DNA of 64,000 nucleotides from Faecalibacillus intestinalis (GCF_003024685.1 NZ_PYLQ01000004.1:1-64000), one strand, 5' to 3'; shown: positions 33,993-43,994, counted from the first letter of the stretch. The notes: generated by a model not told the origin, from the letters alone. A program made the numbers and translations.

Positions 33993-36611
33993 ATGTCTGA
34001 TAAAAAAATTGTTATGAATTTAGAAGCAATCATGGGTGATCGCTTTGGAAAATATTCAAAATATATTATTCAAGAACGTGCACTTCCTGATGTACGTGAT
34101 GGATTAAAACCTGTTCAACGTAGAATTCTTTATTCAATGAATAAAGAAGGAAATACGGCTAGTAAACCTTATCGTAAGTCGGCAAAAACGGTAGGGAATG
34201 TTATTGGTAATTATCATCCTCATGGTGATATGTCAGTTTATGATGCAATGGTTCGTCTTTCGCAAGAATGGAAAATCAGAGCACCATTAATTGATATGCA
34301 AGGAAATAATGGATCAATTGATAATGATCCTGCTGCAGCTATGCGTTATACAGAGGCTAGACTTTCACCAATTGCAAGTGAATTATTAAGAGACTTAGAT
34401 AAAGATACTGTATTAATGTCTTTAAACTTTGATGATACAGAGTATGAACCAACGGTTTTACCAGCTGCATATCCTAATCTTTTAGTCAATGGATCTACTG
34501 GAATATCAGCTGGATATGCAACAGATATTCCACCACATAATTTACAAGAAGTTATTGATGCAACAATTCATCGAATTAAATATCCTCATTGTCATTTAGA
34601 TAAATTAATGGAATTTATCAAAGGACCTGATTTTCCTACAGGCGCTATTGTTGAAGGATTAGATGGTATTAAAAAGGCCTTTGAAAAAGGAAAAGGAAAA
34701 GTTATTGTTCGAGCAAAAACTGAAATTATTGAAGAAAAAAACATGAATCAAATTGTGGTTACTGAAATTCCTTATGAAGTCAATAAAGCTGAATTAGTAA
34801 GAAAAATTGATGAGATTCGTTTTAATAAGAATATTGATGGTATTTTAGAAGTAAGAGATGAATCAGACAGAGAAGGTTTGAGAATTGTTATTGATTTGAA
34901 AAAGACTGTAAATGTTCAAAATACTCTCAATTATTTTTATAAAAATACAGATTTACAAAAAAACTATAACTATAATATGGTAGCCATTAAGGATAAAAGA
35001 CCTGTTTTAATGGGAATTGAAGAAATTCTAGATGGTTATATTGATCACCAAATTGATGTTGTAACACGAGCAAGTTTATATGATTTAAATAAAGCAAATG
35101 AACGTTTGCATATTGTTGATGGGTTAATTAAAGCAATTTCTATTTTAGATGATGTTGTCAAAACAATTCGTGTATCAAAAGATAAAAGCGATGCAAAAAA
35201 CAATTTAATAAAACAATATGCATTTTCTGAAAAGCAAGCAGAAGCAATTGTGATGCTACAACTTTATCGATTGACTAATACTGATATTGTTTCTTTACAA
35301 GAAGAAAAAGCAGAACTTGAAAAACGTGTTCAAAGATTGAATGAAATATTAGAAAGTGATGATGTTTTACGACAAGTCATCATTAAACGTCTTAAAGAAA
35401 TCAAACAAAAATATCCTATGCCTCGTTTAACACAAATTAAAGAAGAAGTTAGTGAAATTAAAATTGATGAAAAAGCTATGATTATTTCTGAAGATATTTA
35501 TGTATCTGTTACTAGAGATGGTTATATTAAACGTATTTCACAAAGATCAATGAAAGCAAGTACGAATATTCCATTTGGTAAAAAAGAAGATGATATTCTT
35601 ATTTCTTTACATCATGCAAATACTTTAAATCATGTATTGTTATTTACTAATAAAGGAAATTATTTATTTGTACCAGTTCATAAAATAGAAGAATTTAAAT
35701 GGAAAGATTTAGGTAAACATGTAAGTTATCTTGTAAAAGTAGGTGCAGATGAAAAAATTATTTCTTCAATTCTTGTTCAAGATTTTAATTTACCTCTTTA
35801 TATTTTAATGGCAACAAAAAATGGTCAAATCAAAAGGACGCTTTTAAAAGATTTTGAAGTTTCTAGATATTCAAAAGCAATCACATGCATGAAAGTAAAA
35901 GAACAAGATACTATGATTTGTGCTTTACTTACTGATAACCAACAAGGAATATTTATTGTTTCTAAAGCTGGCTATGGTGGATTATATAGTGAACAAGAAG
36001 TATCGATTGTTGGTTTAAAAGCTGCAGGTATAAAAGCTCTTAATTTAAAAAATGATTCAATAGCAGCGGTTGATGTGTTTGATCCTTTAGAAAATTATTC
36101 AGTATTGATTCTTAGTGAAGACGGTCAAATGAAACGTTTAAAATTGAATGATATACCAGCATGTAAACGTACAACTAAAGGAACAACATTGTATAAAAAT
36201 TTAAAAACGAAAACAATTTATGTAAAGAATGCATTTGTACTTTCATCTAAAGAAAGTGCTTCTGTCTATACTTCAAAATCTAAAGAGTATACATTTAAGC
36301 CAACAGATTTCAATAACGCTTCATTAGAATCAAGATTTTCATCGTTTATTAAGTTAGAAAAAGACGAAACTATTTTATGGAGTCAAATAAATCGAGTAAT
36401 CACAACAAATGATTACGATGTAAAACAAGAAAATCAAAATTTACAAAGTGGTGTTATTGAATTAAAAGAAAGTAAAGAAAAAACTTTGTTAGATGATTTT
36501 GATATTCAAGAAGTCCCTATTAAAAAAGAAACATCTAATTCAAAAAAGAAAAATACAATTAAATATGAAAAGATTACGTTAGAAGATATTTTAAATGATG
36601 ATGAATTTTAA
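33993..36611 (+). CDS. parC: DNA topoisomerase IV subunit A
   Basis: The 872-residue protein has the breakage-reunion domain with RALPDVRDGLKPVQRRILY, the HGDMSVYDAMVRLSQ quinolone-region helix and the active Tyr in AAMRYTEARLS, then a beta-pinwheel C-terminal domain. The strongly conserved Q-rich GyrA box is absent, supporting ParC. It starts nine bases after parE with TAGGAGG. The pair is a transcription unit closed by a terminator facing sigK. Confidence 0.93.
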   Translation: MSDKKIVMNLEAIMGDRFGKYSKYIIQERALPDVRDGLKPVQRRILYSMNKEGNTASKPYRKSAKTVGNVIGNYHPHGDMSVYDAMVRLSQEWKIRAPLIDMQGNNGSIDNDPAAAMRYTEARLSPIASELLRDLDKDTVLMSLNFDDTEYEPTVLPAAYPNLLVNGSTGISAGYATDIPPHNLQEVIDATIHRIKYPHCHLDKLMEFIKGPDFPTGAIVEGLDGIKKAFEKGKGKVIVRAKTEIIEEKNMNQIVVTEIPYEVNKAELVRKIDEIRFNKNIDGILEVRDESDREGLRIVIDLKKTVNVQNTLNYFYKNTDLQKNYNYNMVAIKDKRPVLMGIEEILDGYIDHQIDVVTRASLYDLNKANERLHIVDGLIKAISILDDVVKTIRVSKDKSDAKNNLIKQYAFSEKQAEAIVMLQLYRLTNTDIVSLQEEKAELEKRVQRLNEILESDDVLRQVIIKRLKEIKQKYPMPRLTQIKEEVSEIKIDEKAMIISEDIYVSVTRDGYIKRISQRSMKASTNIPFGKKEDDILISLHHANTLNHVLLFTNKGNYLFVPVHKIEEFKWKDLGKHVSYLVKVGADEKIISSILVQDFNLPLYILMATKNGQIKRTLLKDFEVSRYSKAITCMKVKEQDTMICALLTDNQQGIFIVSKAGYGGLYSEQEVSIVGLKAAGIKALNLKNDSIAAVDVFDPLENYSVLILSEDGQMKRLKLNDIPACKRTTKGTTLYKNLKTKTIYVKNAFVLSSKESASVYTSKSKEYTFKPTDFNNASLESRFSSFIKLEKDETILWSQINRVITTNDYDVKQENQNLQSGVIELKESKEKTLLDDFDIQEVPIKKETSNSKKKNTIKYEKITLEDILNDDEF

Positions 36612-36639
36612 AAGAAGGATGATTGATTATCCTTCTTTT
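36610..36639. terminator. Bidirectional terminator between parC and sigK
   Basis: AAAAGAAGGAT pairs with ATCCTTCTTTT around eight bases. Both strands end in T-rich DNA. Confidence 0.85.
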
Positions 36640-37325
36640 TCTTGTAAATAACATTTTAATAATTTAATTAATGCTCTTTTTTCTATTCGAGAAATATAAG
36701 AACGTGAAATGTGATACTCTTTAGCAATTTCTTTTTGGGTCATTTTTTTAGATGAATTTAGACCATAGCGTTTTATTAAAATATCTTTTTCTTTTGAAGT
36801 TAATACATCAAAACATTGAATAAGCTTTTGAAGATTATCAGCATCATATATTTGATCTAAAATAGGTTTTTCCTTATTATCAATTAAATCTTCTAAAACA
36901 ACTTCACTGCCATCTTTATCAACTCCAATTACTTCATTTAAAGAAACTTCTTGATTTATTTTTTTTGCTGATCTTAAATGCATTAGAATTTCATTTTCTA
37001 TACATTTTGAAGCATAAGTTGCTAATTTGGTTTTTTTATCAATACTGTAACTATCGATGGCTTTAATAAGTCCAATAGTGCCAATTGAAATGAGATCTTC
37101 TTGCAAATCTCTATTGTTATTATATTTTTTTGCAATATGGGCAACAAGCCTAAGATTCTTTTCAATAAGTAGATCTCTGGCGGCTTTATCGCCATTACAT
37201 TTTTTTTGTAAGTAAAATTGTTCTTCTTTGAAAGTGAGTGGTAAATCAAAAGTTTTAGACTTGATATAAGATATAAAGTAAGCATTATTCAATAATGAAA
37301 GTAATAAAGAAAATATGTTGATCAC
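36627..37325 (-). CDS. sigK: RNA polymerase sporulation sigma factor SigK
   Basis: The 232-residue sigma-70 protein has a hydrophobic pro-sequence (residues about 4-20), then RLVAHIAKKYNN, DLISIGTIGLIKAIDSY, TYASKCIENEILMHLRS and region 4 ISRSYISRIEKRALIKLL. These match mother-cell late factor SigK closely, better than SigE. The gene is one continuous frame, with no skin-type interruption. GTG at 37325 overlaps the GAGGTGAT ribosome-site sequence. An ATA codon nine bases further in would have better spacing but would be a very rare start. It is divergent from yqeH. Confidence 0.9.
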   Translation of the reverse strand: MINIFSLLLSLLNNAYFISYIKSKTFDLPLTFKEEQFYLQKKCNGDKAARDLLIEKNLRLVAHIAKKYNNNRDLQEDLISIGTIGLIKAIDSYSIDKKTKLATYASKCIENEILMHLRSAKKINQEVSLNEVIGVDKDGSEVVLEDLIDNKEKPILDQIYDADNLQKLIQCFDVLTSKEKDILIKRYGLNSSKKMTQKEIAKEYHISRSYISRIEKRALIKLLKCYLQEKEG

Positions 37326-37346
37326 CTCATTATAATTAATGCTATT

Positions 37347-37355
37347 TTTGACAAA
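37347..37355 (-). promoter_or_regulatory. 0A-box-like sequence upstream of sigK
   Basis: On the minus strand the sequence is TTTGTCAAA, which fits the Spo0A box TTTGTCRAA. It lies 22 bases upstream of the GTG. A nine-base match in AT-rich DNA can arise by chance. Confidence 0.35.
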
Positions 37356-37386
37356 AAATGATAAATAAAATTAATATTTCTTTTGC

Positions 37387-37415
37387 TTAACATTTCTTTA
37401 AAAATCAAGTATAAT
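37387..37415 (+). promoter_or_regulatory. Promoter of the yqeH operon
   Basis: TTAACA (37387-37392) and TATAAT (37410-37415) have a 17-base spacer. Confidence 0.7.
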
Positions 37416-37451
37416 AGGGTACAATTGTTATGTGATAAAGAGAGGTAATTT

Positions 37452-38546
37452 ATGGAAGAGTTAAGATGTTATGGCTGTGGAGCTATTATTCAAAGTGAAG
37501 ATGAAAAAAAGATTGGTTTTGTTCCTAAAAATGCACTAGATCGAAGTCAAGTATTATGTAAAAGATGTTTTCGTTTAAAAAACTATCATCAATTACAAGC
37601 AACAAATTTATCAGATGATGATTTTCTTGAAATTTTGAATAAAATTGGAGAAAAGGATTGTTTAGTTGTTTATCTTGTTGATTTATTTGATTTCAATGGA
37701 AGTTTAATTCAAGGATTGGTTCGTCATATTAATTATAATGATGTCATTGTTGTTGGTAATAAGAGGGATATTTTACCTCGTTCAATCAAAGATACGAAAA
37801 TTATTCATTGGTTGAGAAGACAACTTAAATTAGAGGGAATTAAACCGTTAGATGTGTTACTTACAAGTGGAAAAAAGAATTATCATTTAGATGAATTAAT
37901 GCAAATGATCGATCAATATAGAAAAGGTAGAGATGTTTATGTTGTAGGAGTTACTAATGTTGGTAAATCATCTTTAATCAATTCTTTATTAAAAGCCTAT
38001 AGTGATGTTCAAGATAATTTAATTACAACTAGTGAATTTCCTGGTACAACATTGGATCTTATTGAAATTCCATTAGATGAAAATTCATCCATTTATGATA
38101 GTCCAGGTATTGTCAATAGACATCAAATAGCACATCTTGTTGATGAAAATACATTAAAAGATATTTTACCACAAAGTGAATTACGACCTGTTAATTATCA
38201 GTTGAATTGTAAACAAACTTTATATTTTGGTGGATTAGCACGTTTAGATTTTTTAAATGGCTCAAAAACATCGATGACATGTTATTTTCATAGAAGATTG
38301 CAAATTCACCGTACAAAATTAGAAAATGCGGATGCTCTTTATAATCGACATAAAACATTAAAACCTGAAGTTGAAGAATTAAAAGATATTCAATCATTTA
38401 AAACATATCAATTTAGATTACCTGAAAATAAAGTCGATGTTGTTATTTCAGGATTAGGATTTGTGACAATTCATTGTCCAAATGCATTAATAGAAGTGAA
38501 AGCTCCCGAACAAGTTGGAGTCTTTATAAGAGAAGCGTTAATTTAA
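37452..38546 (+). CDS. yqeH: Circularly permuted ribosome-biogenesis GTPase YqeH
   Basis: The 364-residue GTPase begins with a zinc finger (CYGCG and CKRCF). Its G motifs are permuted: NKRD (G4) comes before GVTNVGKSSLIN (G1) and DSPG (G3). It is needed for 30S subunit assembly in Bacillus. It leads a tightly packed operon with other ribosome and NAD genes. AGAGAGG precedes the ATG. Confidence 0.95.
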   Translation: MEELRCYGCGAIIQSEDEKKIGFVPKNALDRSQVLCKRCFRLKNYHQLQATNLSDDDFLEILNKIGEKDCLVVYLVDLFDFNGSLIQGLVRHINYNDVIVVGNKRDILPRSIKDTKIIHWLRRQLKLEGIKPLDVLLTSGKKNYHLDELMQMIDQYRKGRDVYVVGVTNVGKSSLINSLLKAYSDVQDNLITTSEFPGTTLDLIEIPLDENSSIYDSPGIVNRHQIAHLVDENTLKDILPQSELRPVNYQLNCKQTLYFGGLARLDFLNGSKTSMTCYFHRRLQIHRTKLENADALYNRHKTLKPEVEELKDIQSFKTYQFRLPENKVDVVISGLGFVTIHCPNALIEVKAPEQVGVFIREALI

Positions 38547-38559
38547 AGGAGGATATATT

Positions 38560-38847
38560 ATGTTAACTGGAAAACAAAAAAGATTTTTAAGACATGAAGC
38601 GCATCATTTAAACGCTATTTTTCAAATTGGGAAAGATGGTTTACATGAAAATCAAATTATTGGAATTGATGAAGCTTTAGAATCAAGAGAACTTATTAAA
38701 GTAAAAATTTTAGAAAGTTGTCAACAGGATAAAAATGAAATCGCACAAGAATTATCTTTAAAAACTGATGCTGAAGTTGTTCAAATATTAGGGCGTACAA
38801 TCATTTTATACCGTGAAAGCGAAAAGGAAATTTATCGTTTACCATGA
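38560..38847 (+). CDS. yhbY: YhbY-family CRM-domain RNA-binding protein
   Basis: The 95-residue protein is a single CRM domain: LTGKQKRFLRHEAHHL, then FQIGKDGLHENQIIGIDEALESREL with the GxxG-like loop, and VQILGRTIILYRES. It binds pre-50S ribosomal RNA. Its final ATGA overlaps the start of nadD, which indicates translational coupling. Confidence 0.94.
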   Translation: MLTGKQKRFLRHEAHHLNAIFQIGKDGLHENQIIGIDEALESRELIKVKILESCQQDKNEIAQELSLKTDAEVVQILGRTIILYRESEKEIYRLP

Positions 38848-39941
38848 AAATAGGAATTTTTGGAGGTTCTTTTGATCCTATTCATTTAGGTCATACAAGA
38901 ATCATTAATGAAGCAATTATATCTCTTCAACTTGATAAGATGTTAATTGTACCTACCAAACACAATCCTTGGAAAGAAGACAGTGTTGCAAATAATCAAC
39001 AACGTATAGAAATGATTCAAATTGCACTTAAAGATAATTCAAAATGTGAAGTTTGTACATTAGAAATTGATCGACAAGATAATGAAAAAAATTATACGAT
39101 AGATACAATTAAAGAATTAAAAAAAATATATAAAAATGATCAGCTCTATTTTATGATGGGAATGGATCAGGCAAGCCAATTTGATAAATGGAAATCTGCT
39201 AAAGAAATTAGTGAACTTGTTCAATTAGTAGCTTTTAATCGAAAAGGATATCAAAAAAATGATGTTTTAAATGATTATCATTTTGAATTTATTCAAGCTG
39301 ATTCAACGGCTGAATCAAGCACTCAATTTAAAGCGGGAAATAAAGAAATCGTTGATCGAAATGTTTATACATATGCATTTCAAAATGGCTTATATTTAGA
39401 AAATTTTGTTTCAGGATATATGAGTGAAAAAAGATTTAAGCATACATGTTCTGTTGCAAAACTTGCTAGAGAATTTGCTGTTGCAAATGGAATTGATGGT
39501 AAAAAAGCATATATTGCAGGAATGTTGCATGATATTGCCAAAGAAATGGATAAAAAACAAGAAGATGATTTGATGGAAAAGTATTTTAGTAAATATGTTG
39601 ATAAACCAAGAGCAATTTATCATCAATGGTTATCAACATATTTAGCACAAAAAGATTTTATGATTGAAGATGCTGAAATATTACAAGCAATTCGTCATCA
39701 CACAACAGCTTCAACAAACATGTCCTTGTTAGATATGTGTGTATATTGTGCAGATAAACTTGATCCTTTAAGAGGATATGATTCTTCAAAACAAATTGTA
39801 TTATGTAAGGAAGATATCATAGAAGGTTTTAAAGGAGAACTAAAGAATTTTTATAAATTTTCGAAGAAGAAAAACAGACCTATTGATGAATGTTTTTTTG
39901 ATGTTTATCAAGTATATTGTAAAGGAGATTTAAATGGATAA
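38844..39941 (+). CDS. nadD: NadD-YqeK fusion: nicotinate-nucleotide adenylyltransferase plus HD Ap4A hydrolase
   Basis: Residues 1 to about 190 are a complete NadD with GIFGGSFDPIHLGHTRI, PTKHNPWKE and ADSTAESSTQFKAG, a variant of the ISSTxxR region. Residues about 192-365 are YqeK with KRFKHTCSVAKLA, LHDIAKEM, YHQWLST and CADKLDP, the HD metal ligands. YqeK hydrolyses diadenosine tetraphosphate symmetrically. In Bacillus the two are separate neighbouring genes (yqeJ, yqeK). The frame is continuous and both halves keep their catalytic residues, so this is a genuine fusion. Confidence 0.93.
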   Translation: MKIGIFGGSFDPIHLGHTRIINEAIISLQLDKMLIVPTKHNPWKEDSVANNQQRIEMIQIALKDNSKCEVCTLEIDRQDNEKNYTIDTIKELKKIYKNDQLYFMMGMDQASQFDKWKSAKEISELVQLVAFNRKGYQKNDVLNDYHFEFIQADSTAESSTQFKAGNKEIVDRNVYTYAFQNGLYLENFVSGYMSEKRFKHTCSVAKLAREFAVANGIDGKKAYIAGMLHDIAKEMDKKQEDDLMEKYFSKYVDKPRAIYHQWLSTYLAQKDFMIEDAEILQAIRHHTTASTNMSLLDMCVYCADKLDPLRGYDSSKQIVLCKEDIIEGFKGELKNFYKFSKKKNRPIDECFFDVYQVYCKGDLNG

Positions 39942-40275
39942 ATTAAAAACAATTGTAAAAGTATTAGATGAAAAATTAGCAGAGGATATTGTTGTTATTG
40001 ATATGTCAATTGACAGTCCTATTTGTGATTATTTTGTAATTGCAAGTGCAAGCAACGAAAGATTACTTCTTGCATTAAAAGATCATATTGAAGATGCTTG
40101 TGATAAAGAAAGATACTATGTAAAAAATATTGAAGGTAGAAAAAATTGTAAATGGATTTTAATGGATTACGGTGATATTGTTGTTCATTTATTTGATCCA
40201 GAAGAAAGAAAAAATTATGGAATTGAAAAACTATGGTCTGATAAGCCATTTGTTCAAGTAGAGGATATTTTATAA
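39934..40275 (+). CDS. rsfS: Ribosomal silencing factor RsfS
   Basis: The 113-residue protein matches RsfS/YqeL: DMSIDSPICDYFVIASASNERLL, the CDKERYYVKNIEGRKNCKWILMDYGDIVVHLF run and YGIEKLW at the end. It binds uL14 and blocks subunit joining when nutrients run out. It overlaps nadD by eight bases and its TAA shares an A with the next ATG. Confidence 0.94.
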   Translation: MDKLKTIVKVLDEKLAEDIVVIDMSIDSPICDYFVIASASNERLLLALKDHIEDACDKERYYVKNIEGRKNCKWILMDYGDIVVHLFDPEERKNYGIEKLWSDKPFVQVEDIL

Positions 40276-40988
40276 TGTCGTACGAAGCATTTGCCTATTA
40301 TTATGATAGTTTAATGGATCAAGATTTTTATAATGATTATATTCAATTTATTAATGAGCATGTAAAAGATTATCAAACTGTATTAGAGCTTGGATGTGGT
40401 ACAGGAGAAATTGCAATACGTTTGGCTCATTTAGGAAAACAAGTTTGTGCTACAGATATTTCAAAAGATATGTTAGAGGTTGCTAAATACAAATGTATTG
40501 ATTTTAAAGCGGATGTTATGTTATCACGTATTGATATGTGTGATTTTGCAGTTGATAGTCAATTAGATCTTATTCTTTGTTTATGTGATTCTTTAAATTA
40601 TGTTATTGATTTAAAAAATGTAAAACAAGCATTTGAAAATACGTATAATGCTTTAAAAAAAGGTGGATCATTTATTTTTGATATTGATTCTATGTATAAA
40701 ATGGAAACAATTTTAAAAGATTATGATGAAGAAAATGATGAAGATGATTTTTATTTTCATTGGCATGTTGATCGTATCAGTAAAGGATATGTAAAACATA
40801 GTGTAGAAATTATTGATAAAGTAGAAAATGATCGAGTTTATGAAGAACATTATCAAAAAACGTATGATGTTGAGACCTATATTGAATTATTAGAAAAAAT
40901 TGGTTTTAAAAACATTAAGTTATATAGTGATTTTTCTAAATATGGTACTGAATGTGAAAGAGTTATATTTGTATGTCAAAAGGGGTGA
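40275..40988 (+). CDS. yqeM: SAM-dependent methyltransferase YqeM
   Basis: The 237-residue class I methyltransferase has motif I LELGCGTGEIAIRLA, the acidic ATDISKDML and LCLCDSLNY as motif IV. Position after rsfS matches YqeM in Bacillus. Its substrate is unknown. It overlaps rsfS at TAATG. Confidence 0.9.
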   Translation: MSYEAFAYYYDSLMDQDFYNDYIQFINEHVKDYQTVLELGCGTGEIAIRLAHLGKQVCATDISKDMLEVAKYKCIDFKADVMLSRIDMCDFAVDSQLDLILCLCDSLNYVIDLKNVKQAFENTYNALKKGGSFIFDIDSMYKMETILKDYDEENDEDDFYFHWHVDRISKGYVKHSVEIIDKVENDRVYEEHYQKTYDVETYIELLEKIGFKNIKLYSDFSKYGTECERVIFVCQKG

Positions 40989-40992
40989 TTTT

Positions 40993-41679
40993 ATGATAGG
41001 TATTATTGGAGCAATGGAAGAAGAAGTAAAGGCTTTGTTAGATAAAACAGAAGATATTCATGAAAATAAAATTTTAGATTGTGTTTTTTACGAAGGAAAA
41101 ATAGATAATAAACAAGTCGTTATCTTACAAGGTGGAATAGGAAAAGTAAATTCTGCTATTTGTGTAACATTATTACTCACAAATTATGATATTGAATATG
41201 TTATTAATATTGGTTCAGCTGGTGGTTTAAAGGATTATCAAAATGTTGGTGATGTTGTAATTTCTAGTCATGTATCATATCATGATGTTGATTTAACAGC
41301 TTTTGGGCGTCCTATGGGTGAATTACCAGAACTTCCTGTATTCATTCCTGCAGATGAAAATTTGGTTAATAAAGCAAAAGATATTCTTCATAAAATGAAT
41401 ATTCATGAAAATGTTGGATTAATTGTTTCTGGAGATCAATTTATTGCTCAAGAAGGACAAGTTTCTAAAATAAAAAAAGATTTTCCAAATGCATTATGTT
41501 CAGAAATGGAAGCTTCTGCAGTAGGACATACTTGTTATAAATTTGGAGTTCCTTTTATTATAACAAGATCTTTATCGGATGTTTATGGTCATGGTGAATC
41601 TTCTATGCAATTTGATGAATATTTAAAAATTGCTAGTGAAAATTCGGCTAAATTATGTGTTGAATTAGTAAAAGCCTAA
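40993..41679 (+). CDS. mtnN: 5'-methylthioadenosine/S-adenosylhomocysteine nucleosidase
   Basis: The 228-residue enzyme has MIGIIGAMEEEV, GGIGKVNSA, NIGSAGGL, SGDQFIA and EMEASAVGHTC, and Asp in RSLSDVYG as the catalytic acid. It removes adenine from SAH and MTA, so it would recycle the product of methyltransferases such as YqeM before it. The ATG at 40993 follows AGGGGTGAT; an earlier in-frame ATG lies deep inside yqeM and is rejected. Confidence 0.95.
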   Translation: MIGIIGAMEEEVKALLDKTEDIHENKILDCVFYEGKIDNKQVVILQGGIGKVNSAICVTLLLTNYDIEYVINIGSAGGLKDYQNVGDVVISSHVSYHDVDLTAFGRPMGELPELPVFIPADENLVNKAKDILHKMNIHENVGLIVSGDQFIAQEGQVSKIKKDFPNALCSEMEASAVGHTCYKFGVPFIITRSLSDVYGHGESSMQFDEYLKIASENSAKLCVELVKA

Positions 41680-41690
41680 GGAGGGTTTTC

Positions 41691-43994
41691 ATGAAAAAAA
41701 GAGAAGATATAGAATTATTAGCTCCTGCAGGGAGCTTTGAAGCATTAGTCGCTGCTGTTCAAAATGGCGCTAATGCTATTTATTTAGGTGGCCAAAAATT
41801 TGGGGCACGAGCGTTTGCTCATAATTTTGATTATGCTGCATTAAAAGAGGCTGTAGATTATTGTCATTTAAGAAATGTTAAATTATATGTTACTGTAAAT
41901 ACTCTTTATAATAATGCAGAAATCGATGAAATTTTTGATTATTTAAAATATCTTTACCATATTGGTGTAGATGCTCTTATTATTCAAGATATGGGGCTTT
42001 TTTCTCTTATTAAAAATCATTTTCCTGATATAGAGATACATATGTCAACACAAGCAAGTGTTAGAAATATTGAAGGAGTCAAATATTTTGCTAAACAAAA
42101 TATAGATCGTGTTGTACTTGCAAGAGAAATGAACATTCGTGAAATTGAAGAAATATGTCATAATTGTTCAATTGATATTGAAGTGTTTGTTCATGGTGCA
42201 TTATGCATGTCATATTCTGGTCAATGTTTAATGTCATCAATGATTGCTAAAAGAAGTGGAAATAAAGGCGAATGTGGTCAACCATGTAGATTGCCGTATT
42301 CTTTATTAGAAGATAATAAAATAATCAAAAAACAAAAATACTTATTATCACCAATGGATCTATGTACAATTGAAAAAGTACCTAAACTTATTGATGCGGG
42401 TATTAAATCATTTAAAATAGAAGGACGTATGAAAAGACCTGAATATGTTGGTGAAGTCGTAAAAGCATATCGTCAAGCTATAGATTATTATTTTGACCAA
42501 AAAAATTACACGCCTAATATTTTACAGATGAAAAAAGTATTTAATAGAGGATTTACACAGGGATTTCTATTTCAAGATTATCTTAATCTAGCACAAGATA
42601 TACCTGGAAACCAAGGCATCAAAATTGGTAAAATGATTAATTATTCTAAAAAAAGAAAAATGCTGGATATTAAGTTATCAGATACCCTTTATCAAAATGA
42701 TCGTATTTATTTTCCTAAAAATGATTTTACACGTACAATTACTAAATTATATAAAAATAATCGATTAGTTAATACTGCATATCAAGGTGATCTTGTTTCT
42801 ATTGAAATGGATCAGTTATTGGATTTTCAAGATATTTATAAGGTTGTTGATGCAAAAATTGTTGAAAAAAATAGTAAATATATAAAAAATGAACATATTA
42901 AATTACCAATTCAAATGAAAGTTTTTGGGTTAATTGGTTTACCATTACAATTAACAGTGATTTATAAAAATAAAAAAATTAGTGTTAAAAGCGATCAATG
43001 CATTGAAAAAGCACAAAACGTACCTTTAACAAATGAAAGAATAAAAGAACAATTATCTAAATTAGGAAATACAACTTTTTATTTAGAAAAATGTTCAATA
43101 CGTTTTCCAAATGATGGAATTATTTCCATTAAAGAATTAAATAATTTAAGAAGAGTGGCTATTGATGAACTTGAAAAAGAAATGTTAGATAAGTCTTTTA
43201 GAAAGATGAATGATTTAGAACAATTTAATTGCCCTTCTAAAAAAAGAGAAGATCATAAGAAAATAGCAATTCAAGTATCTGATATTTCTCAACTTGAACA
43301 GCTTGATTTGCATGGTGTTGAGCAAGTATTTGTTCCTTTTTACCAATATCAAGCGCAATGCGATAAATATATACCTTATGTGCCATTTTTATATGATGAA
43401 CAAGATTTTATTGAATTTTTAAATAGTGTTTATTATCAAAAGTGTCAATCAATTCAAGTGAATGATTTTGGTGCATTGAATCTTGTTAGTGATAAAAATA
43501 TAGTCTTAGGATATCATATGAATATTACAAATAATAAAGCAATTCAAAAATTTAATTTACCATTTGTTGTTTCTTATGAAGCATCGAAAAATGATATACA
43601 ATCTTTTAAAACAAATCAGGACATTTATTTTACAGCTTACTCACAAATTATTAATATGAATTTAAAATATTGTATTATTTCAAATCATTATTTTTCTAGA
43701 AAACAAAAAGGATGTTATTTGTGCAAACAACATCAATATTGTTTAAAAGATAGAAAAGAAATGAATTTTAAAATAGTAACAGATCAATACTGTAATAATT
43801 ATGTTTTACATACACATCGTTTTTACTTTGATAAAATCAATGATCTAAATGTGGATTATATTTTATTGAATTTTTTAGATGAAACATCTCAAGAAATTCA
43901 AACAATTGTTAATGATTATCTTAATATTACAAAACATTTATTATCTAAAAATAAGAATAATTATGATATTTTTCAAGGGTATTTTACAAAATAA
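41691..43994 (+). CDS. U32-family peptidase-like protein (RlhA type)
   Basis: The 767-residue protein starts with ELLAPAGSFEALVAAVQNGANAIY and has the U32 signature EVFVHGALCMSYSGQCLMSS with CGQPCRLPY. Four Cys positions in this area suit an iron-sulfur cluster. The C-terminal half is extended, with further Cys (GCYLCKQHQYC). U32 proteins in E. coli act in tRNA or 23S rRNA hydroxylation with prephenate, so an RNA-modifying role is more likely than proteolysis. AAGGAGGG precedes the ATG. It closes the yqeH operon. Confidence 0.87.
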   Translation: MKKREDIELLAPAGSFEALVAAVQNGANAIYLGGQKFGARAFAHNFDYAALKEAVDYCHLRNVKLYVTVNTLYNNAEIDEIFDYLKYLYHIGVDALIIQDMGLFSLIKNHFPDIEIHMSTQASVRNIEGVKYFAKQNIDRVVLAREMNIREIEEICHNCSIDIEVFVHGALCMSYSGQCLMSSMIAKRSGNKGECGQPCRLPYSLLEDNKIIKKQKYLLSPMDLCTIEKVPKLIDAGIKSFKIEGRMKRPEYVGEVVKAYRQAIDYYFDQKNYTPNILQMKKVFNRGFTQGFLFQDYLNLAQDIPGNQGIKIGKMINYSKKRKMLDIKLSDTLYQNDRIYFPKNDFTRTITKLYKNNRLVNTAYQGDLVSIEMDQLLDFQDIYKVVDAKIVEKNSKYIKNEHIKLPIQMKVFGLIGLPLQLTVIYKNKKISVKSDQCIEKAQNVPLTNERIKEQLSKLGNTTFYLEKCSIRFPNDGIISIKELNNLRRVAIDELEKEMLDKSFRKMNDLEQFNCPSKKREDHKKIAIQVSDISQLEQLDLHGVEQVFVPFYQYQAQCDKYIPYVPFLYDEQDFIEFLNSVYYQKCQSIQVNDFGALNLVSDKNIVLGYHMNITNNKAIQKFNLPFVVSYEASKNDIQSFKTNQDIYFTAYSQIINMNLKYCIISNHYFSRKQKGCYLCKQHQYCLKDRKEMNFKIVTDQYCNNYVLHTHRFYFDKINDLNVDYILLNFLDETSQEIQTIVNDYLNITKHLLSKNKNNYDIFQGYFTK

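Noticed and set aside
40900-40992. Longer N-terminus for MtnN
   Set aside because: The extension is coding for YqeM in another frame, while the ATG at 40993 has a good ribosome site and begins the family motif.
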